A DNA stretch of 64,000 nt. Source: Pseudocercospora fijiensis CIRAD86. Lineage: Eukaryota > Ascomycota > Dothideomycetes > Mycosphaerellales > Mycosphaerellaceae. The notes beneath the pieces are model-generated. The model was given only the letters and a program-made list of their open reading frames with translations. It ran no database searches and was not told the DNA's origin. The translations under genes and the position numbers were made by a program. The stretch is taken from positions 11,509,501-11,573,500 of the forward strand of contig NW_006921532.1 in the NCBI RefSeq assembly GCF_000340215.1, in the 5' to 3' direction. This document shows, one piece after another, positions 1-10,153 of this stretch; position 1 is the stretch's first letter, and every line of letters begins with the position of its first letter.

Positions 1-300
1 ATTCTAGATTATAGAACTAATAGTAGCTATATTACGAGACAAATCTCAAAATAGATTTTTATTAAGTAAAACTATAAGGCCTAGTTTTTAGATTACTAAA
101 AATAGTATATTAAGACTCAAGAAAACGCTAAAATTCTAAAATCTCTAACTTAGAGTTTTAAGCTATATAGCTTATTAATTTAGGAGGCAACGACTAGAAA
201 TTTTAATATTTTCTAAAAATATACATAAATTAGAGTATCTTTGTCCTATATTATTAAGCTATAACTCCTCTAGATAAAAAGATATATTAAAAAGAACTTG
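1..300. repeat. AT-rich, RIP-like relic DNA at window edge
   Basis: Strongly AT-rich, with very many TA dinucleotides and only a handful of CG dinucleotides. No open frame of useful length is present. Composition changes abruptly to balanced DNA near 300. This is the look of repeat DNA degraded by repeat-induced point mutation in Pezizomycotina. No terminal repeat or transposase remnant can be recognised, so the parent element is unknown. Positions 301-599 are the promoter and 5' leader of the HMG-CoA lyase gene. Confidence 0.6.
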
Positions 301-599
301 TAGGGGCAAAGATTGCGTTGTGAATTCTTTATTGACAATCTGGTGTGTATAGAGCTCCGTCTCAGGGCTGCTCGGCTCAAGGCGCAGAGCTCTCTCCGCA
401 AGTGCGACATGAACGCATTGGCACGGTATAGTCTTCTGTAACAAACACACATGAGCATCTCGTCCTGTGTAGTCCGGTGCAATCACATCTTTCTCCACAA
501 TAGCAAAGCTCCAGCAGCACGCGTGCGACTGATTTGTAAGAAATAGCAACTGTCGCAACTGTCCAACTCGAGCTCACTGAGCTCCGAACTCCACCACTG

Positions 600-1772
600 A
601 TGTCTCGCCCAATATCGCGTCGACTATTATGCAGTCGGACAAACCACCAGATTTCTACCCGCAACTTCTCGAACACGACACGCACCCTAGCCGATCACGT
701 CAGAATAGTCGAAGTTGGGCCAAGAGATGGACTGCAGAACGAGAAGACGGCAATATCACCAGAAACCAAGATAGAGCTCGTAAAGAGGCTAGCGAGAACA
801 GGCCTACAAACAATTGAAGCCGGCTCCTTCGTACATCCGAAATGGGTCCCTCAAATGGCTGCCTCAGATAAGGTCCTCTCCTCCGTCCTCGAAAACCCTC
901 CAGCTGGCGACGTGACGTATCAATGGCTTCTGCCCAATATGAAGGGCTTGCAGAACTACTTCAAAGTGATGAACCGTACGTCTCAAGCTGCAGACGGCTA
1001 TCCGACGCCGCCTCCTTCGCCCTCACATGACAGCGGGCCAGCCTCGAATACCTCAAGCTCAGATCCAAACGCCATGCCATCAGCAACATCCGGTGTCGAC
1101 GCAATGTCAAGAAAGAACGGAGGACAACGGCACGAAGTCTCGATTTTCATGGCCGCGACGGAAACTTTCAGCCAGAAAAACACAAACTGCTCAATACAAG
1201 AAAGTCTGGATAGATTCGCTCCTCTCATTCAAGAGAGCAGCGAAGCAGGATTTCCCGTCCGAGCTTACATATCCGTGGCTTTAGGCTGTCCTTTCGAAGG
1301 CCCGAATGTAGACCCTCATCGTGTCGCAGAACTCGCTGCCTCGCTCCTCGAAATCGGCGCAGATGAGATTAGCGTCGCAGATACAACGGGCATGGGCACA
1401 GCACCGCGGACGAGGAAACTTTTACAAACGCTGAAAGAAGCCGGTGTACAGAACGAGGACATCGCGATGCATTTTCACGATACGTTTGGGCAAGCTTTGA
1501 TTAATACCATGGTGTCGCTTGACCACGGCGTCAGGACGTTTGACAGTGCGGTGGGGGGTTTGGGGGGTTGTCCGTATAGTCCGGGCGCTACGGGCAATGT
1601 TGCGACGGAGGACCTTGTGTATTATCTTCATAGTCTCGGCGCGGATACGGGGCTGGATTTGGATGAGTTGAGTAGGATTGGGGCTTGGATTACGGCGGAG
1701 ATTGGGAAGGAGAATGCTTCGAGTGCTGGGAAGGCGATTTTGGCAAGGTTGAATCGTGAAGGGAGTGCCTAG
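600..1772 (+). CDS. Hydroxymethylglutaryl-CoA lyase, mitochondrial
   Basis: Single-exon gene of 390 codons. The enzyme cleaves HMG-CoA to acetoacetate and acetyl-CoA, the last step of leucine breakdown. Residues 1-30 are rich in Arg, Ser and Thr without acidic residues, as in a mitochondrial targeting peptide. The DRE-TIM barrel follows: GPRDGLQNE at about 40-48 (catalytic Arg and metal Asp), the metal-binding HFH at about 291-293, and the family signature GLGGCPYSPGATGN with the catalytic Cys near residue 324. Residues about 126-177 are a Pro/Ser-rich low-complexity insert between barrel strands, absent from animal enzymes; the frame stays open and I see no convincing splice sites, so I treat it as coding. 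Start is the first ATG before the targeting peptide. Family assignment is secure. Confidence 0.93.
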   Translation: MSRPISRRLLCSRTNHQISTRNFSNTTRTLADHVRIVEVGPRDGLQNEKTAISPETKIELVKRLARTGLQTIEAGSFVHPKWVPQMAASDKVLSSVLENPPAGDVTYQWLLPNMKGLQNYFKVMNRTSQAADGYPTPPPSPSHDSGPASNTSSSDPNAMPSATSGVDAMSRKNGGQRHEVSIFMAATETFSQKNTNCSIQESLDRFAPLIQESSEAGFPVRAYISVALGCPFEGPNVDPHRVAELAASLLEIGADEISVADTTGMGTAPRTRKLLQTLKEAGVQNEDIAMHFHDTFGQALINTMVSLDHGVRTFDSAVGGLGGCPYSPGATGNVATEDLVYYLHSLGADTGLDLDELSRIGAWITAEIGKENASSAGKAILARLNREGSA

Positions 1773-2036
1773 ATTCTAACGAATGAAGAAAGGCTTTCGA
1801 CATGAATGCTCAAGCCCTCTCTTAAATAGAAAATATCGTTCAAGCCCTGCAGTCTTTGTCCCACAGTAATCGAGCGAGAGTCTTAACGTAGTGGTAACCT
1901 AACTCGCGGTCGATCTTGGGTCGCTGCTATTAATCAAATCTTCAATCAAATATTTAGTTAGCAGCTTTCGCGTGCCAGAGCTCCGACTCTCCGAGGTCCT
2001 TGGACGTCTACAAACACTCACAATGCATCAACACCA

Positions 2037-3320
2037 ATGCAACTCTACACACTGGGACCGGCCTTTGGGCTGCCGTCCATTGATGCAGAATGTTCGGCAG
2101 CTGTCGCTCTGTTGCAATTATACGCGCGCGGAAAATACGAAATCATTCCCACTCACGACACGCGAACGCCGCTCCCTCGTTTGATCGATGGGACCGCAAG
2201 AATTTTTGGCTTCAATAATATCGTGCGACACCTCGTCGATAAGAGGATCGCCATATCAGAAACCAGTCTAGACAAAGGTCAACGGGCACTATGCACCGCT
2301 ATCGCATCACTGGTGGAATCACAAGCCCAGACACTCTTAGACATCTCGCTCTACGTCGGCTTCGAAAACTATCGTCTCGCAACACGACCTGCCTTTAGCA
2401 AGATTTTACCTTGGCACGCAAATTACATCTTACCGCCTACCCGACGCTCTGCCGCACGAAGTCGAACCGAACATCTCGGAATTTCTAGCATCGATGTGGA
2501 TGATGTGCATGAAGATATGAGTAATAGGCCCGAAGGCTTTGATGGTGTTGGCAAGCAGCCACAATTCGAGGCTGAGACGCAGAAGAGGGCGAGTCTGCTG
2601 TTGCCGCGAAAGGAGACGGTGCGGTCTTTGCTGCAGAGACCTGAACACGCAGCTATCTTCAAGCTGAACGCTTTGGCGGACAATTTCTTTGAGCCGTTGC
2701 AGGAGATTCTGGGTGATAATGTCTACGCGGTTGGGGGAGAGCTTGCGGCTGTTGATTGTCTGGTGTATGGATACCTCAGTCTCATGCTCTATCCAGAGCT
2801 TCCGCAGGACTGGCTGTCGGCGACCATGAAGAGGAAGTACAAAAGTTTGGTTGCGTATGTCGAGCGTATACACGCGAAATTTTCGCTGAACACCAATGTT
2901 GAGGCAGTGATGGATTTGAGCAAATGCGAATCTCACGCAGCCGTGCTTGCCAAGAGAGAGGCATCCAAGACCGTGCTCCCATGGAGCTCACCGCATACAT
3001 CCAATGCATCTGAAGCCCTCCAAACTCTTTGCACAGGCATCTGGGATCAGATCCCATTACTTGGAGACCCGAACAAGCTCCAATTATGGCACGCAAAGAA
3101 GCTCCCATTCTTGCAAAGCAATCTCACATTTCTCCTGCTTTCCACGACAACTTTGCTTGCTTTGGCTGGTTATCTGTCGGTCTCTACGGGCTTGCTGCTC
3201 TGGCCGAGAGGTGAAGAGGTTCATATCTTTGGTAGGAGACGGATGTCGGATTTGGGACACCTTGGAGCAGCACTGGCCGGTGTCAACTTCATTAGTCGCC
3301 CGAGTGCACCGCAGCGTTGA
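2037..3320 (+). CDS. SAM37/metaxin-like mitochondrial outer-membrane import subunit
   Basis: 427 codons, one exon. It begins with the MQLYTLGPAFGLPSIDAEC type of start seen in fungal Sam37/Tom37 N-terminal domains (a GST-like fold of metaxins). The family works in the SAM/TOB complex that inserts beta-barrel proteins into the mitochondrial outer membrane. The middle part carries the metaxin-like C-terminal GST half (DNVYAVGGELAAVDCLVYGYLSLML region). A hydrophobic segment at about residues 361-385 is consistent with the C-terminal membrane anchor of fungal Sam37. An upstream out-of-frame ATG lies at about 2023. It sits 264 bp behind the HMG-CoA lyase gene on the same strand, with no sign of co-transcription. 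Identification rests on recognition of the family, not on an alignment. Confidence 0.78.
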   Translation: MQLYTLGPAFGLPSIDAECSAAVALLQLYARGKYEIIPTHDTRTPLPRLIDGTARIFGFNNIVRHLVDKRIAISETSLDKGQRALCTAIASLVESQAQTLLDISLYVGFENYRLATRPAFSKILPWHANYILPPTRRSAARSRTEHLGISSIDVDDVHEDMSNRPEGFDGVGKQPQFEAETQKRASLLLPRKETVRSLLQRPEHAAIFKLNALADNFFEPLQEILGDNVYAVGGELAAVDCLVYGYLSLMLYPELPQDWLSATMKRKYKSLVAYVERIHAKFSLNTNVEAVMDLSKCESHAAVLAKREASKTVLPWSSPHTSNASEALQTLCTGIWDQIPLLGDPNKLQLWHAKKLPFLQSNLTFLLLSTTTLLALAGYLSVSTGLLLWPRGEEVHIFGRRRMSDLGHLGAALAGVNFISRPSAPQR

Positions 3321-4509
3321 ATGTTTGAACGTGGAAGACCCATGCGCTTGGAATCTCCGGGCCGTAATCGACGAATTCACGAGCATCGATGTCGCCGTTG
3401 CTCGCCGACATGGTATCAATTCTGGATACTCCACACATGCCGTGCAATACCCGCATTGGAGATGAAATGAGTGATGGGCATGTCTTGTGCCTGTGTGCCA
3501 CCCATTGCTCCCTTTGCAAGGAGATGCGGCTGGGCAAGGCAAGCAAGCCTGGCGCCACGCCTGAGACCAGTGCTTGAGTCGCATGAAGCATACAGGACAA
3601 GCAACTCGGCCTCAATTCCGGCTTTTTTAGCGGCACCGTCGTCCGTAGGAGTTGCAGGATTACTACCGACACTTGCCGGACTGATGGTTACCGCAGACGA
3701 TGATTCTTTCATTGAGCAACATACTCGTGCTTCTGTCCACGCGACAAATTAATGTACTGATGCCGCAGTGTCCCAGAAGAAAAAGTAGTGTGATGAGAAA
3801 CGCCATCCGCCGATCTTCGCGGGGAAGACGCCTACACCCACGATCTTGAATCCTACAGATCCAACAAATGTATGAGAGCTCTGCATTACCACCACTCGAC
3901 AGATTGTTGATAGCATAGCACGTTCACCGTCAATGCGAGAATTCACACAGTGAGGCATTTAGACTACCGCGTCTAAATGCCTCCATTCTCGGAATGCTTT
4001 GGGCTGTGATTGAGCTGTGGATCTTGGAAACAAGCGAACGTCCGTGCAACTAGCAATGACGATGTTCCTTGCGCACGGCACGCACAATACCACCGAGACG
4101 CCCCCGAGCAATTCTCCGTCGTCGAGCTGTATGGGAACCACTCGCCCCGCGTACTGGCGCTTGGAGTGTCTACGGGCAATCATGCAGTGCACGCCATCCT
4201 GCGTCTTTAGTGTGCCATCATGTCACTGCCATTCGTTTGACAGATCCAAAGACGTTGCAGACGACGTTCTTGATTGGCAGCGCGGTGCTACTGTAGTCTG
4301 TCGCGTCTGTGCTTTGATCTGTTGCGGCCGCGGCATGGGTATGGGTGTATGCAGTACAAAAATGATGCTGATCATTTCTCGAAGACCATGCTTTGCGTGT
4401 TTGACATCGAGCCAAGAGCTTGGATATATAGTAGCCTTACCCTGACCGCTTCGTCGATGTAGTACAGCACCAGCATCGACATATTTTCGAGGCTATACTC
4501 ACTGCCGCC
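3321..4509. other. Intergenic, no convincing gene; contains a hairpin
   Basis: About 1.2 kb between the SAM37-like gene and the sugar transporter. Several open frames of 60-120 codons exist on both strands, but none has recognisable domains or coherent splice sites. The one clear structure is a perfect inverted repeat at 3952-3983. The last 200 bp presumably hold the promoter of the transporter. Confidence 0.5.
3952..3983. repeat. Perfect 13-bp inverted repeat, 6-nt loop
   Basis: GAGGCATTTAGAC (3952-3964) is followed by a 6-nt spacer and its exact reverse complement GTCTAAATGCCTC (3971-3983). As RNA this would be a stable hairpin. It lies in the middle of a gene-free interval, 630 bp after the upstream stop codon and 530 bp before the next start, so it is not obviously part of either gene. 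There is no T-run on either side to suggest a Pol III terminator. Function unknown. Confidence 0.8.
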
Positions 4510-6409
4510 ATGTTCGGTCTCGGCGGCGATGATAGATATTTTGGCCTTCGAGGAGGATGGCTGACGTTCTGGGTCACTGTGGCCTGCGGAACGGATATGA
4601 CACTGTTTGGGTAAGAATGGAATGGCTACAAAGATACAAGAAAAATTGGCTAATCGTTTTGTTGACAGCTACGATCAAGGCGTCTTCGGTGGAGTCGTGG
4701 TCACTGAAGACTTCCTCCAGACTCTCGATCTCGAAGGGAACAGCTCACTCCTTGGAACCGTCACCGCCATCTACGATATCGGGTGCTTCTTTGGTGCCAT
4801 TTTGGCATACTTCATTGGCGACTTGATAGGTCGAAAGAAGACCATTCTGCTTGGAACGACCATCATGAGTATCGGTGCTATTTTGCAAATCACAGCTTAC
4901 GGAGTTCCTCAGATGATGTAGGTGAACAATCCCTCCAGCAGTTGAGAATAACTCAATCTGACCACTCTGAATCAACAGCGTCGGACGAATCGTCGGTGGC
5001 ATTGGAAATGGTCTCAACACATCGACCGCTCCTCCCTGGCAAGCCGAAACCTCCAAAGCAGCCTGGCGCGGCAAACTCATCGTCATCGAACTCATCCTCA
5101 ACATCGCCGGCTTCTCCCTCTCGAACTGGGTGACCTTCGGTTTCTCCTACGCCGGAGGCGCAATCGCTTGGCGCGTCCCTCTCGCCCTGCAATTCATCTT
5201 CATCGCAACCCTCTTCGCCACAGTTCCCTGGCTCCCAGAATCTCCCCGCTGGCTTGTGCAGAAAGACCGTCACGAAGAAGCCGAACAAATTCTGGCGGAC
5301 ATTGAAGGAACAGAAATCGAAGATCCCTACGTCCAAACCGAACTTGCAGATATCAAATTCTCAACCCAATATGAACGTGATCATGCCGTTCGAATCCGCG
5401 ATCTCGTGAGAGGCAAGAAAGGGGAAAATGCTGGAACATGCACCCTTCGCCGTCTCATCTTGGGAATGCTTGCACAGGCAGTGCAACAGCTGTCTGGAAT
5501 TAACGTCACTTCGTACTACCTTCCAACCGTCCTCATCACCTCCGTCGGGTTCGACAACCGTATGGCCCGCCTGCTAGCCGCAGTCAACAGCGTCTCATAC
5601 CTCCTCTTCTCCCTCATAGGAATCCCCAACGTCGAACGCTGGGGCCGCCGCAAAATGCTCATGTACGCAGCCGCAGGACAATGTTTCTGCTACATGATCA
5701 TAACCATCCTTCTCCGCTACGCAGCTATGCCAGGATACGGTTCTCAAAAGGAAGTCGCGAGCGCTAGTGTAGCTTTCGTAAGCACCCCAAACCCTAATCA
5801 GGAAAGTAGTAGAATATCCCCAACTAACACTCCCTCCAGTTCTTCCTCTACTACGTCTTCTTCGGCATCGGCATGCAAGGCGTCCCCTGGCTGTACCCCG
5901 CCGAAATCAACTCCCTCTCCATGCGCTCCAAAGGCGCCGCGCTCGGCACCGCCACGAACTGGATTTTCAACTTCATGGTCGTAGAAATCACACCCATCGG
6001 CATCGACACTCTCGGCTGGAAATTCTACATCATCTGGACCGTCCTGAATTTCTCTTTCGTCCCCATCGTCTACCTTTTCTTTCCGGAAACTGCGGGCAGG
6101 ACGCTGGAGGATATCGATGAGTATTTCCGCACGCATAACCAGAAAAGTGATGTGCTGGTTTTTCGGGATCAGGTGGCGACGAAGAGTGCACGGCCGCTGG
6201 AGTTTGTCGAGAGGGAGGAGAGGAATGTTAGGAGGCTTAGTAGTGTTAATCCTAGAGCGGCGGGTTTGGCGGTGTTGCATAATCGGAGTAAGAGGAATTC
6301 GGTGGTTAGTGCTGAGGAGGGGATGGGAAGTGGGAAGGGTTTGGGGGAGAGGGAGAGTGAGAAGAAGATTGAGGAGGGGCAGGGGAGTGCGCATAAGGAG
6401 ATTCGGTGA
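4510..6409 (+). CDS. MFS sugar transporter (sugar porter family)
   Basis: Four exons: 4510-4610, 4669-4917, 4979-5777 and 5840-6409, giving 572 residues. Introns are 58, 61 and 62 nt, all GT..AG, and every join restores conserved sequence (for example the second rebuilds the VGRIVGGIGNG stretch). Twelve-helix sugar porter: early YDQGVFGGVVVT, the loop 2-3 motif GDLIGRKK, PESPRWLV after helix 6, QQLSGINVTSYYLPTVL in helix 7, GRRKM in loop 8-9, and the final PETAGRTLEDIDEYF. A Ser/Glu-rich cytosolic tail of about 90 residues follows. Likely plasma-membrane proton-coupled uptake of a hexose or similar sugar; substrate cannot be told from sequence. Exon 4 shows strong GC bias with C-ending codons, unlike the AG-rich tail. 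Confidence 0.88.
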
Positions 6410-6798
6410 TGAGGACCGCGTGAAGTGAAGTGTTTTTGGGTTCTCTCGTTTTAGCGTACAGTATGCTATGAATGATTATTTATCACCTTGCTTAAAGTAC
6501 CTACCCGTCCACTTCAACCCGATTTTTGCTTCGTGTTTCTGGAATTTAATCAGGTCAAAAATATGTGCACGGGAAAAGCGGTTTTTCTTTTCCCACGAAC
6601 TGCTTGGTCGCCCATTCATTTCATATGAAGTTGTTCAGAATTTGTCTGCGGCTACCTGGGGTTCACAAAAGTGAGGTGCAGCTTGTTGCTGCTTCACAGC
6701 ATCGCGGAACCAAACGGACCAGACCAGACCAGTTTTTCTCTCTGTGAGCGTAAGTCGGAGGTAGATACTCAAGGGCATAAAAAAAGACAAACACATGC

Positions 6799-6878
6799 TG
6801 CTACCACCGCGAATCGAACGCGGACCTCGCACAAGATGCTTTTGGCAAGCGCGAATTGTACCATTCAACCATGGCAGC
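6799..6878 (-). tRNA. tRNA-Gly(GCC) with 9-nt intron
   Basis: Read on the minus strand, 80 nt fold as a complete tRNA. The acceptor stem is GCTGCCA/TGGTAGC (one G-U), with discriminator A. There is a short D-arm, an anticodon stem CGCGC/GTGCG, a 4-nt variable loop, and a perfect T-arm CCGCG-TTCGATT-CGCGG. The anticodon GCC lies at 6844-6846. The anticodon loop is too long by 9 nt; removing 6834-6842 (just after position 37) gives a normal 71-nt tRNA-Gly, as expected for a tRNA intron at 37/38. Internal A and B boxes are intact. CCA is not encoded. Confidence 0.92.
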
Positions 6879-6935
6879 GACCTCTGATTGGTCTGTTGGA
6901 AAGCTGGAATGTTTATTCTTTATATAGTTGTTTCA

Positions 6936-7443
6936 ATTTGGGCAGACTGCCAAGACATTTGTTTCACTCGTACATGTCACTGGAGTGGCTGTCAACATCT
7001 ACACTCGGTGTCTTGTCTTTGATAATGTAGTGGTGAAACTGGGCTTGGCTGAAGCATGTACTTAGTATTCTTTTCTGATCTCCGACACACACACACACAC
7101 AACAGCACACATGCGACTACAGACAACAACACAGCGGTAGGTAGATACATACCAGAATGACAACTCAATCCCGCTGAAAAGTAGCTCCTCGTTGTTCATT
7201 TCACTTCTTGTCTATACTTATACCAGCGCCCTTCATATACATACAATGACATGCAGACCCTCTCGCAGTTTAAGTATGATGTGGCAAATACAAGGCCTTC
7301 GACACACAGTTCCCTACATATGTACCTATACCCACGACCTACCCGTCACTCCCACACTATGTCAATGTTCCCACCACTGCAATTTGGGCAGGCTGCCAAG
7401 ACATATCTGTTTCGCTCGTGGAGCGTGTCTTTTCTTTGATAAT
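6936..7443. repeat. Diverged direct repeat, two copies about 440 bp apart
   Basis: Copy 1 begins near 6936 and copy 2 near 7379. Both start with CAATTTGGGCAG(A/G)CTGCCAAGACAT, continue with a TGTTTC(A/G)CTCGT block, and end with GTGTCTT..CTTTGATAATGT. Copy 1 carries about 30 extra bases in the middle. No open reading frame is shared. They could be remnants of a small non-coding repeat family or a local duplication. Confidence 0.65.
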
Positions 7444-7647
7444 GTCGGCGTTTGTCTCGCTTTAAGATGTCTCTGTCTTCAAGATTCGCCATGGAGTGTT
7501 TCGGTCAGTGAAAGGCGGAACGGCTGAGCCTGTTTGTGCGTTGACGCAGCTTCAAAGTCCGGAAGTTTCTGGCTTTTTTTCCGGTTGGCCTTTTGAGATG
7601 TCTCGAGGACTTGGTTTCTTTTCAGTCATCGCGAGCCGATCGAGGAA

Positions 7648-8467
7648 ATGGCGGACGTCAATCGCGAACTTTCCAACCAGCAGGAGGCTAGTATGAGCGA
7701 AGATGAGCTCGACGGCGTGAACTTCGGAGAGTATGAGGAGGACGACCTCGACGCCGAGAATGAGCATGTCGGATTGCAATGGCAGGAGTGTTGCGCCTGC
7801 TCCGAGACCAAGCGCTGTTATAGAGCGCCTTGCAAACACGACTACTGCCTCGATTGCCTAGCAACGGTCATTGTCCGCTCCATGGGCGCAGACTTACTTA
7901 TCGACAAGCGCCACTATCCACCAGAATGCTGCGAAATACACATACCATTTGAAGGAATTCGCCACTTATTACCACAGGATCTGGCGCAAAAGTTCGAAGA
8001 GAAGGAGCCTGAGATGAAAGACTATGACCCGGTCTATTGCCACGCCTGCAGCCACTACATCGATGAGTCCCGGCGGACGTACCCTTTCGCTTCCTGTCCG
8101 AGCTGTCCAGGCACGAGGACATGCGTTGAGTGTAGGAAAGCGGCGCATCCAGACGAATGTACAGAAGATCCCGATGAGAGGAAGCTGCGCGAACGGGCCA
8201 GAAAGGAGGGTTGGCAGATTTGTCCGCGCTGCGGAGTGCTTGTTGAAAAAGACGACGGATGTGACCATATATCGTAAGTTGCATGAAAGCGTTGTCGCGT
8301 GCCTGGGCTGACGAGATACCCTTAGCTGCACATGTGGTGCTGAGTTCTGCTATCTAGTGAGTACTAGCGTGTCCTCCACGTCCAGCAAGTCACTGATTAG
8401 TGTGTAGTGCGGTGTGCTGTACGACGACGAAGAAGGAACATGCTCTTGCATCGTGGAAGATGATTGA
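7648..8467 (+). CDS. Short RBR (RING-IBR-RING) E3 ubiquitin ligase-like protein
   Basis: Three exons: 7648-8273, 8326-8356 (31 nt) and 8408-8467, giving 238 residues; introns 52 and 51 nt. An acidic N-terminus (about residues 14-50) leads into Cys-rich RING1 (CCACSE..C..PCKHDYCLDCL), an IBR (CHACSHY..C.SCPG..TCVECR..H), and RING2 (CPRCGVLVEKDDGCDHISC, then TCGAEFCYLCG completed across both introns). The Cys of DDGC matches the catalytic, ubiquitin-accepting Cys of RBR ligases. The 31-nt exon codes for part of RING2, so its splicing is needed for a complete zinc site. The protein ends only about 13 residues after RING2, shorter than most fungal RBR proteins; a further 3' exon cannot be excluded. 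No substrate can be suggested. Confidence 0.8.
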
Positions 8468-10153
8468 ACGGCATGAAACGCGTCCGATTGAGCATGAGGT
8501 CCAGGCAACCTCTTTCGACGTTGGCCTCAATTGATTCCATCTCTGGACGAGAGATCCGATGTTCAAGGTGAAGTGGAGAAGTTCATGTATGACTGCTGGA
8601 ATTCAATTAGCTCCGAAGCACGACGCGTATCCTGCTTACGAAGGTCCAAGGAGCGCAATATAGCCTTCCTTATTCGTTTTGAGAGTGTCGCGGTGAGCCC
8701 ATGATTGCGCCGCACGCACGATCAAGTTCATTGCAGCAGCTCTGGATCTTCCCCAGTGTCGCGCCAGCGGGTACTGAAGCAACGTAGGGAGACTTTCATC
8801 ATGTGGGCGCTGAGCACTGCACTGTGAGGCCTCTTTAAAGGTCCACGTACGATGAAAGTACTCACAGCAGCTCCGAAGGACCATTGCTTCCATGCTCGTA
8901 ATCATCTGGGCAATGATGTACGCGACACTGACCCTACCCGAGCATGAACGGGGTGATGCCCGACTAGCCACTCACCTCTGACTGAGCTACTCACAACAGC
9001 TCCAGCATAGTGTGAATACATAGCCTGTCATAGTCTTAGTGCATGCTGTGAGATGATGTCCTCGGACAATTTCAGTCGCTCTGGTGGGAAGCGTGGGTGC
9101 CATCCTGACTTGCAAGAGGCTCTTGAGACCTGCTTCGGGCCTCGCAGCTGTGCTCCAAGTGCATTCGAGCGTGAAGAGCATGCTCACTGCTCTAGAGTCA
9201 GGTGCATGATGATGCTGGCGCACACTGGCGGGCCTTGGCATAGCGGTTGAGCCTTCTCCTCTGCCGTGTCGGACCACAACATTAGCCTGTCATCCGGTAT
9301 TGTTGCTGGCTGGTACGCGCATCTCCGCGTAAGGCTGTGGTGCTCTAGCGCTGCGTACATCCGCCGGGCATAACTATTGTCTGCCACCAGAGCACAACGA
9401 GCGGGCTCAGGGATTCCTGCCTCCCTCCCGAGCTTGTCCGGTGCGCTCATCAAATCAATATCAATCATATTTGACTCCTATCAACGTGCCGTGGGGAAGG
9501 GCATCCCGGCCGCACCGCACCGTTCTCGACAATAATGAGTCGCTCAATATTTCCCGCTGACTCGTGGCGGCGACAGAGAGCTCGTGTTCGCAGGCGGGAG
9601 GAGAACCTTGCTGGGCGACCAGGATGCGCTCTGCATCGGCTCTGCACCCCATCGCTTTGACAGGCACGTGCTGTGCTATCAGGGTGTGGTGGGATGGAGG
9701 GTCGGCAAAGGCAAAGGCAGAGACGGTGATGATACGATGGCATGCGTTGTGCGTGGACGGGGAGCATCGTACTGTAAGCGCCAGCGCCAGGTTGGCGCGC
9801 GGTATTCTCACTCGGTCAAACTCTCGCCTTGTTCGAGAGTCGAGAGGCGAGACGAGACGACACCAGGCGTGCCGTGCATAGAACTGTGCGGCTTGCTTTC
9901 GCACGCTCCTCTCAGTCAAGGCATGCCGCACTGACTCCTCTCCCACAAGCCTCTGTGCAACCCGGGCTGTCGCAGAAACAAAGATGGGCAAGCTTGTTGT
10001 CTCAGACACCACCGCATCATCGAGCACAACTTCCCTTCGTGGCCCACAAACACTCCTCTCCTCTCCTGTAGGTACCACATGCGCGACGTCGTCAATGCAC
10101 CTGCTCGCGAAACATGAGCTGTAGTGAGATGGCGCTGGCTGCCGTAATGATCG
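8468..10153. other. Gene-poor 1.7 kb, possible degraded exons on minus strand
   Basis: No convincing gene. On the minus strand, 8636 to about 8900 can be read as two joined frames across a possible 49-nt intron (GTGAGT..CAG). An adjacent segment near 8985 repeats the same GGAGCTG(C/T)TGTGAGTA exon-end pattern. The deduced peptide has weak ankyrin-like flavour but no firm match. A 274-codon frame on the minus strand at 9461-10285 is Arg/Ser/His rich and overlaps the next gene, so I regard it as chance. Confidence 0.4.

Larger units (their letters stand above)
6410..7647. other. Intergenic: tRNA-Gly, CA repeat, diverged duplicated segment
   Basis: No protein gene seen. It contains a tRNA-Gly (6799-6878), a CA microsatellite at about 7085-7102, and two diverged copies of one segment (about 6936-7027 and 7379-7443). 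The last part, with pyrimidine-rich runs, is presumably the promoter and 5' UTR of the RBR ligase gene. Confidence 0.55.

Noticed and set aside
7085..7102. CA microsatellite as a telomere-like or regulatory repeat
   Set aside because: It is a simple dinucleotide run, not a telomeric TTAGGG repeat.
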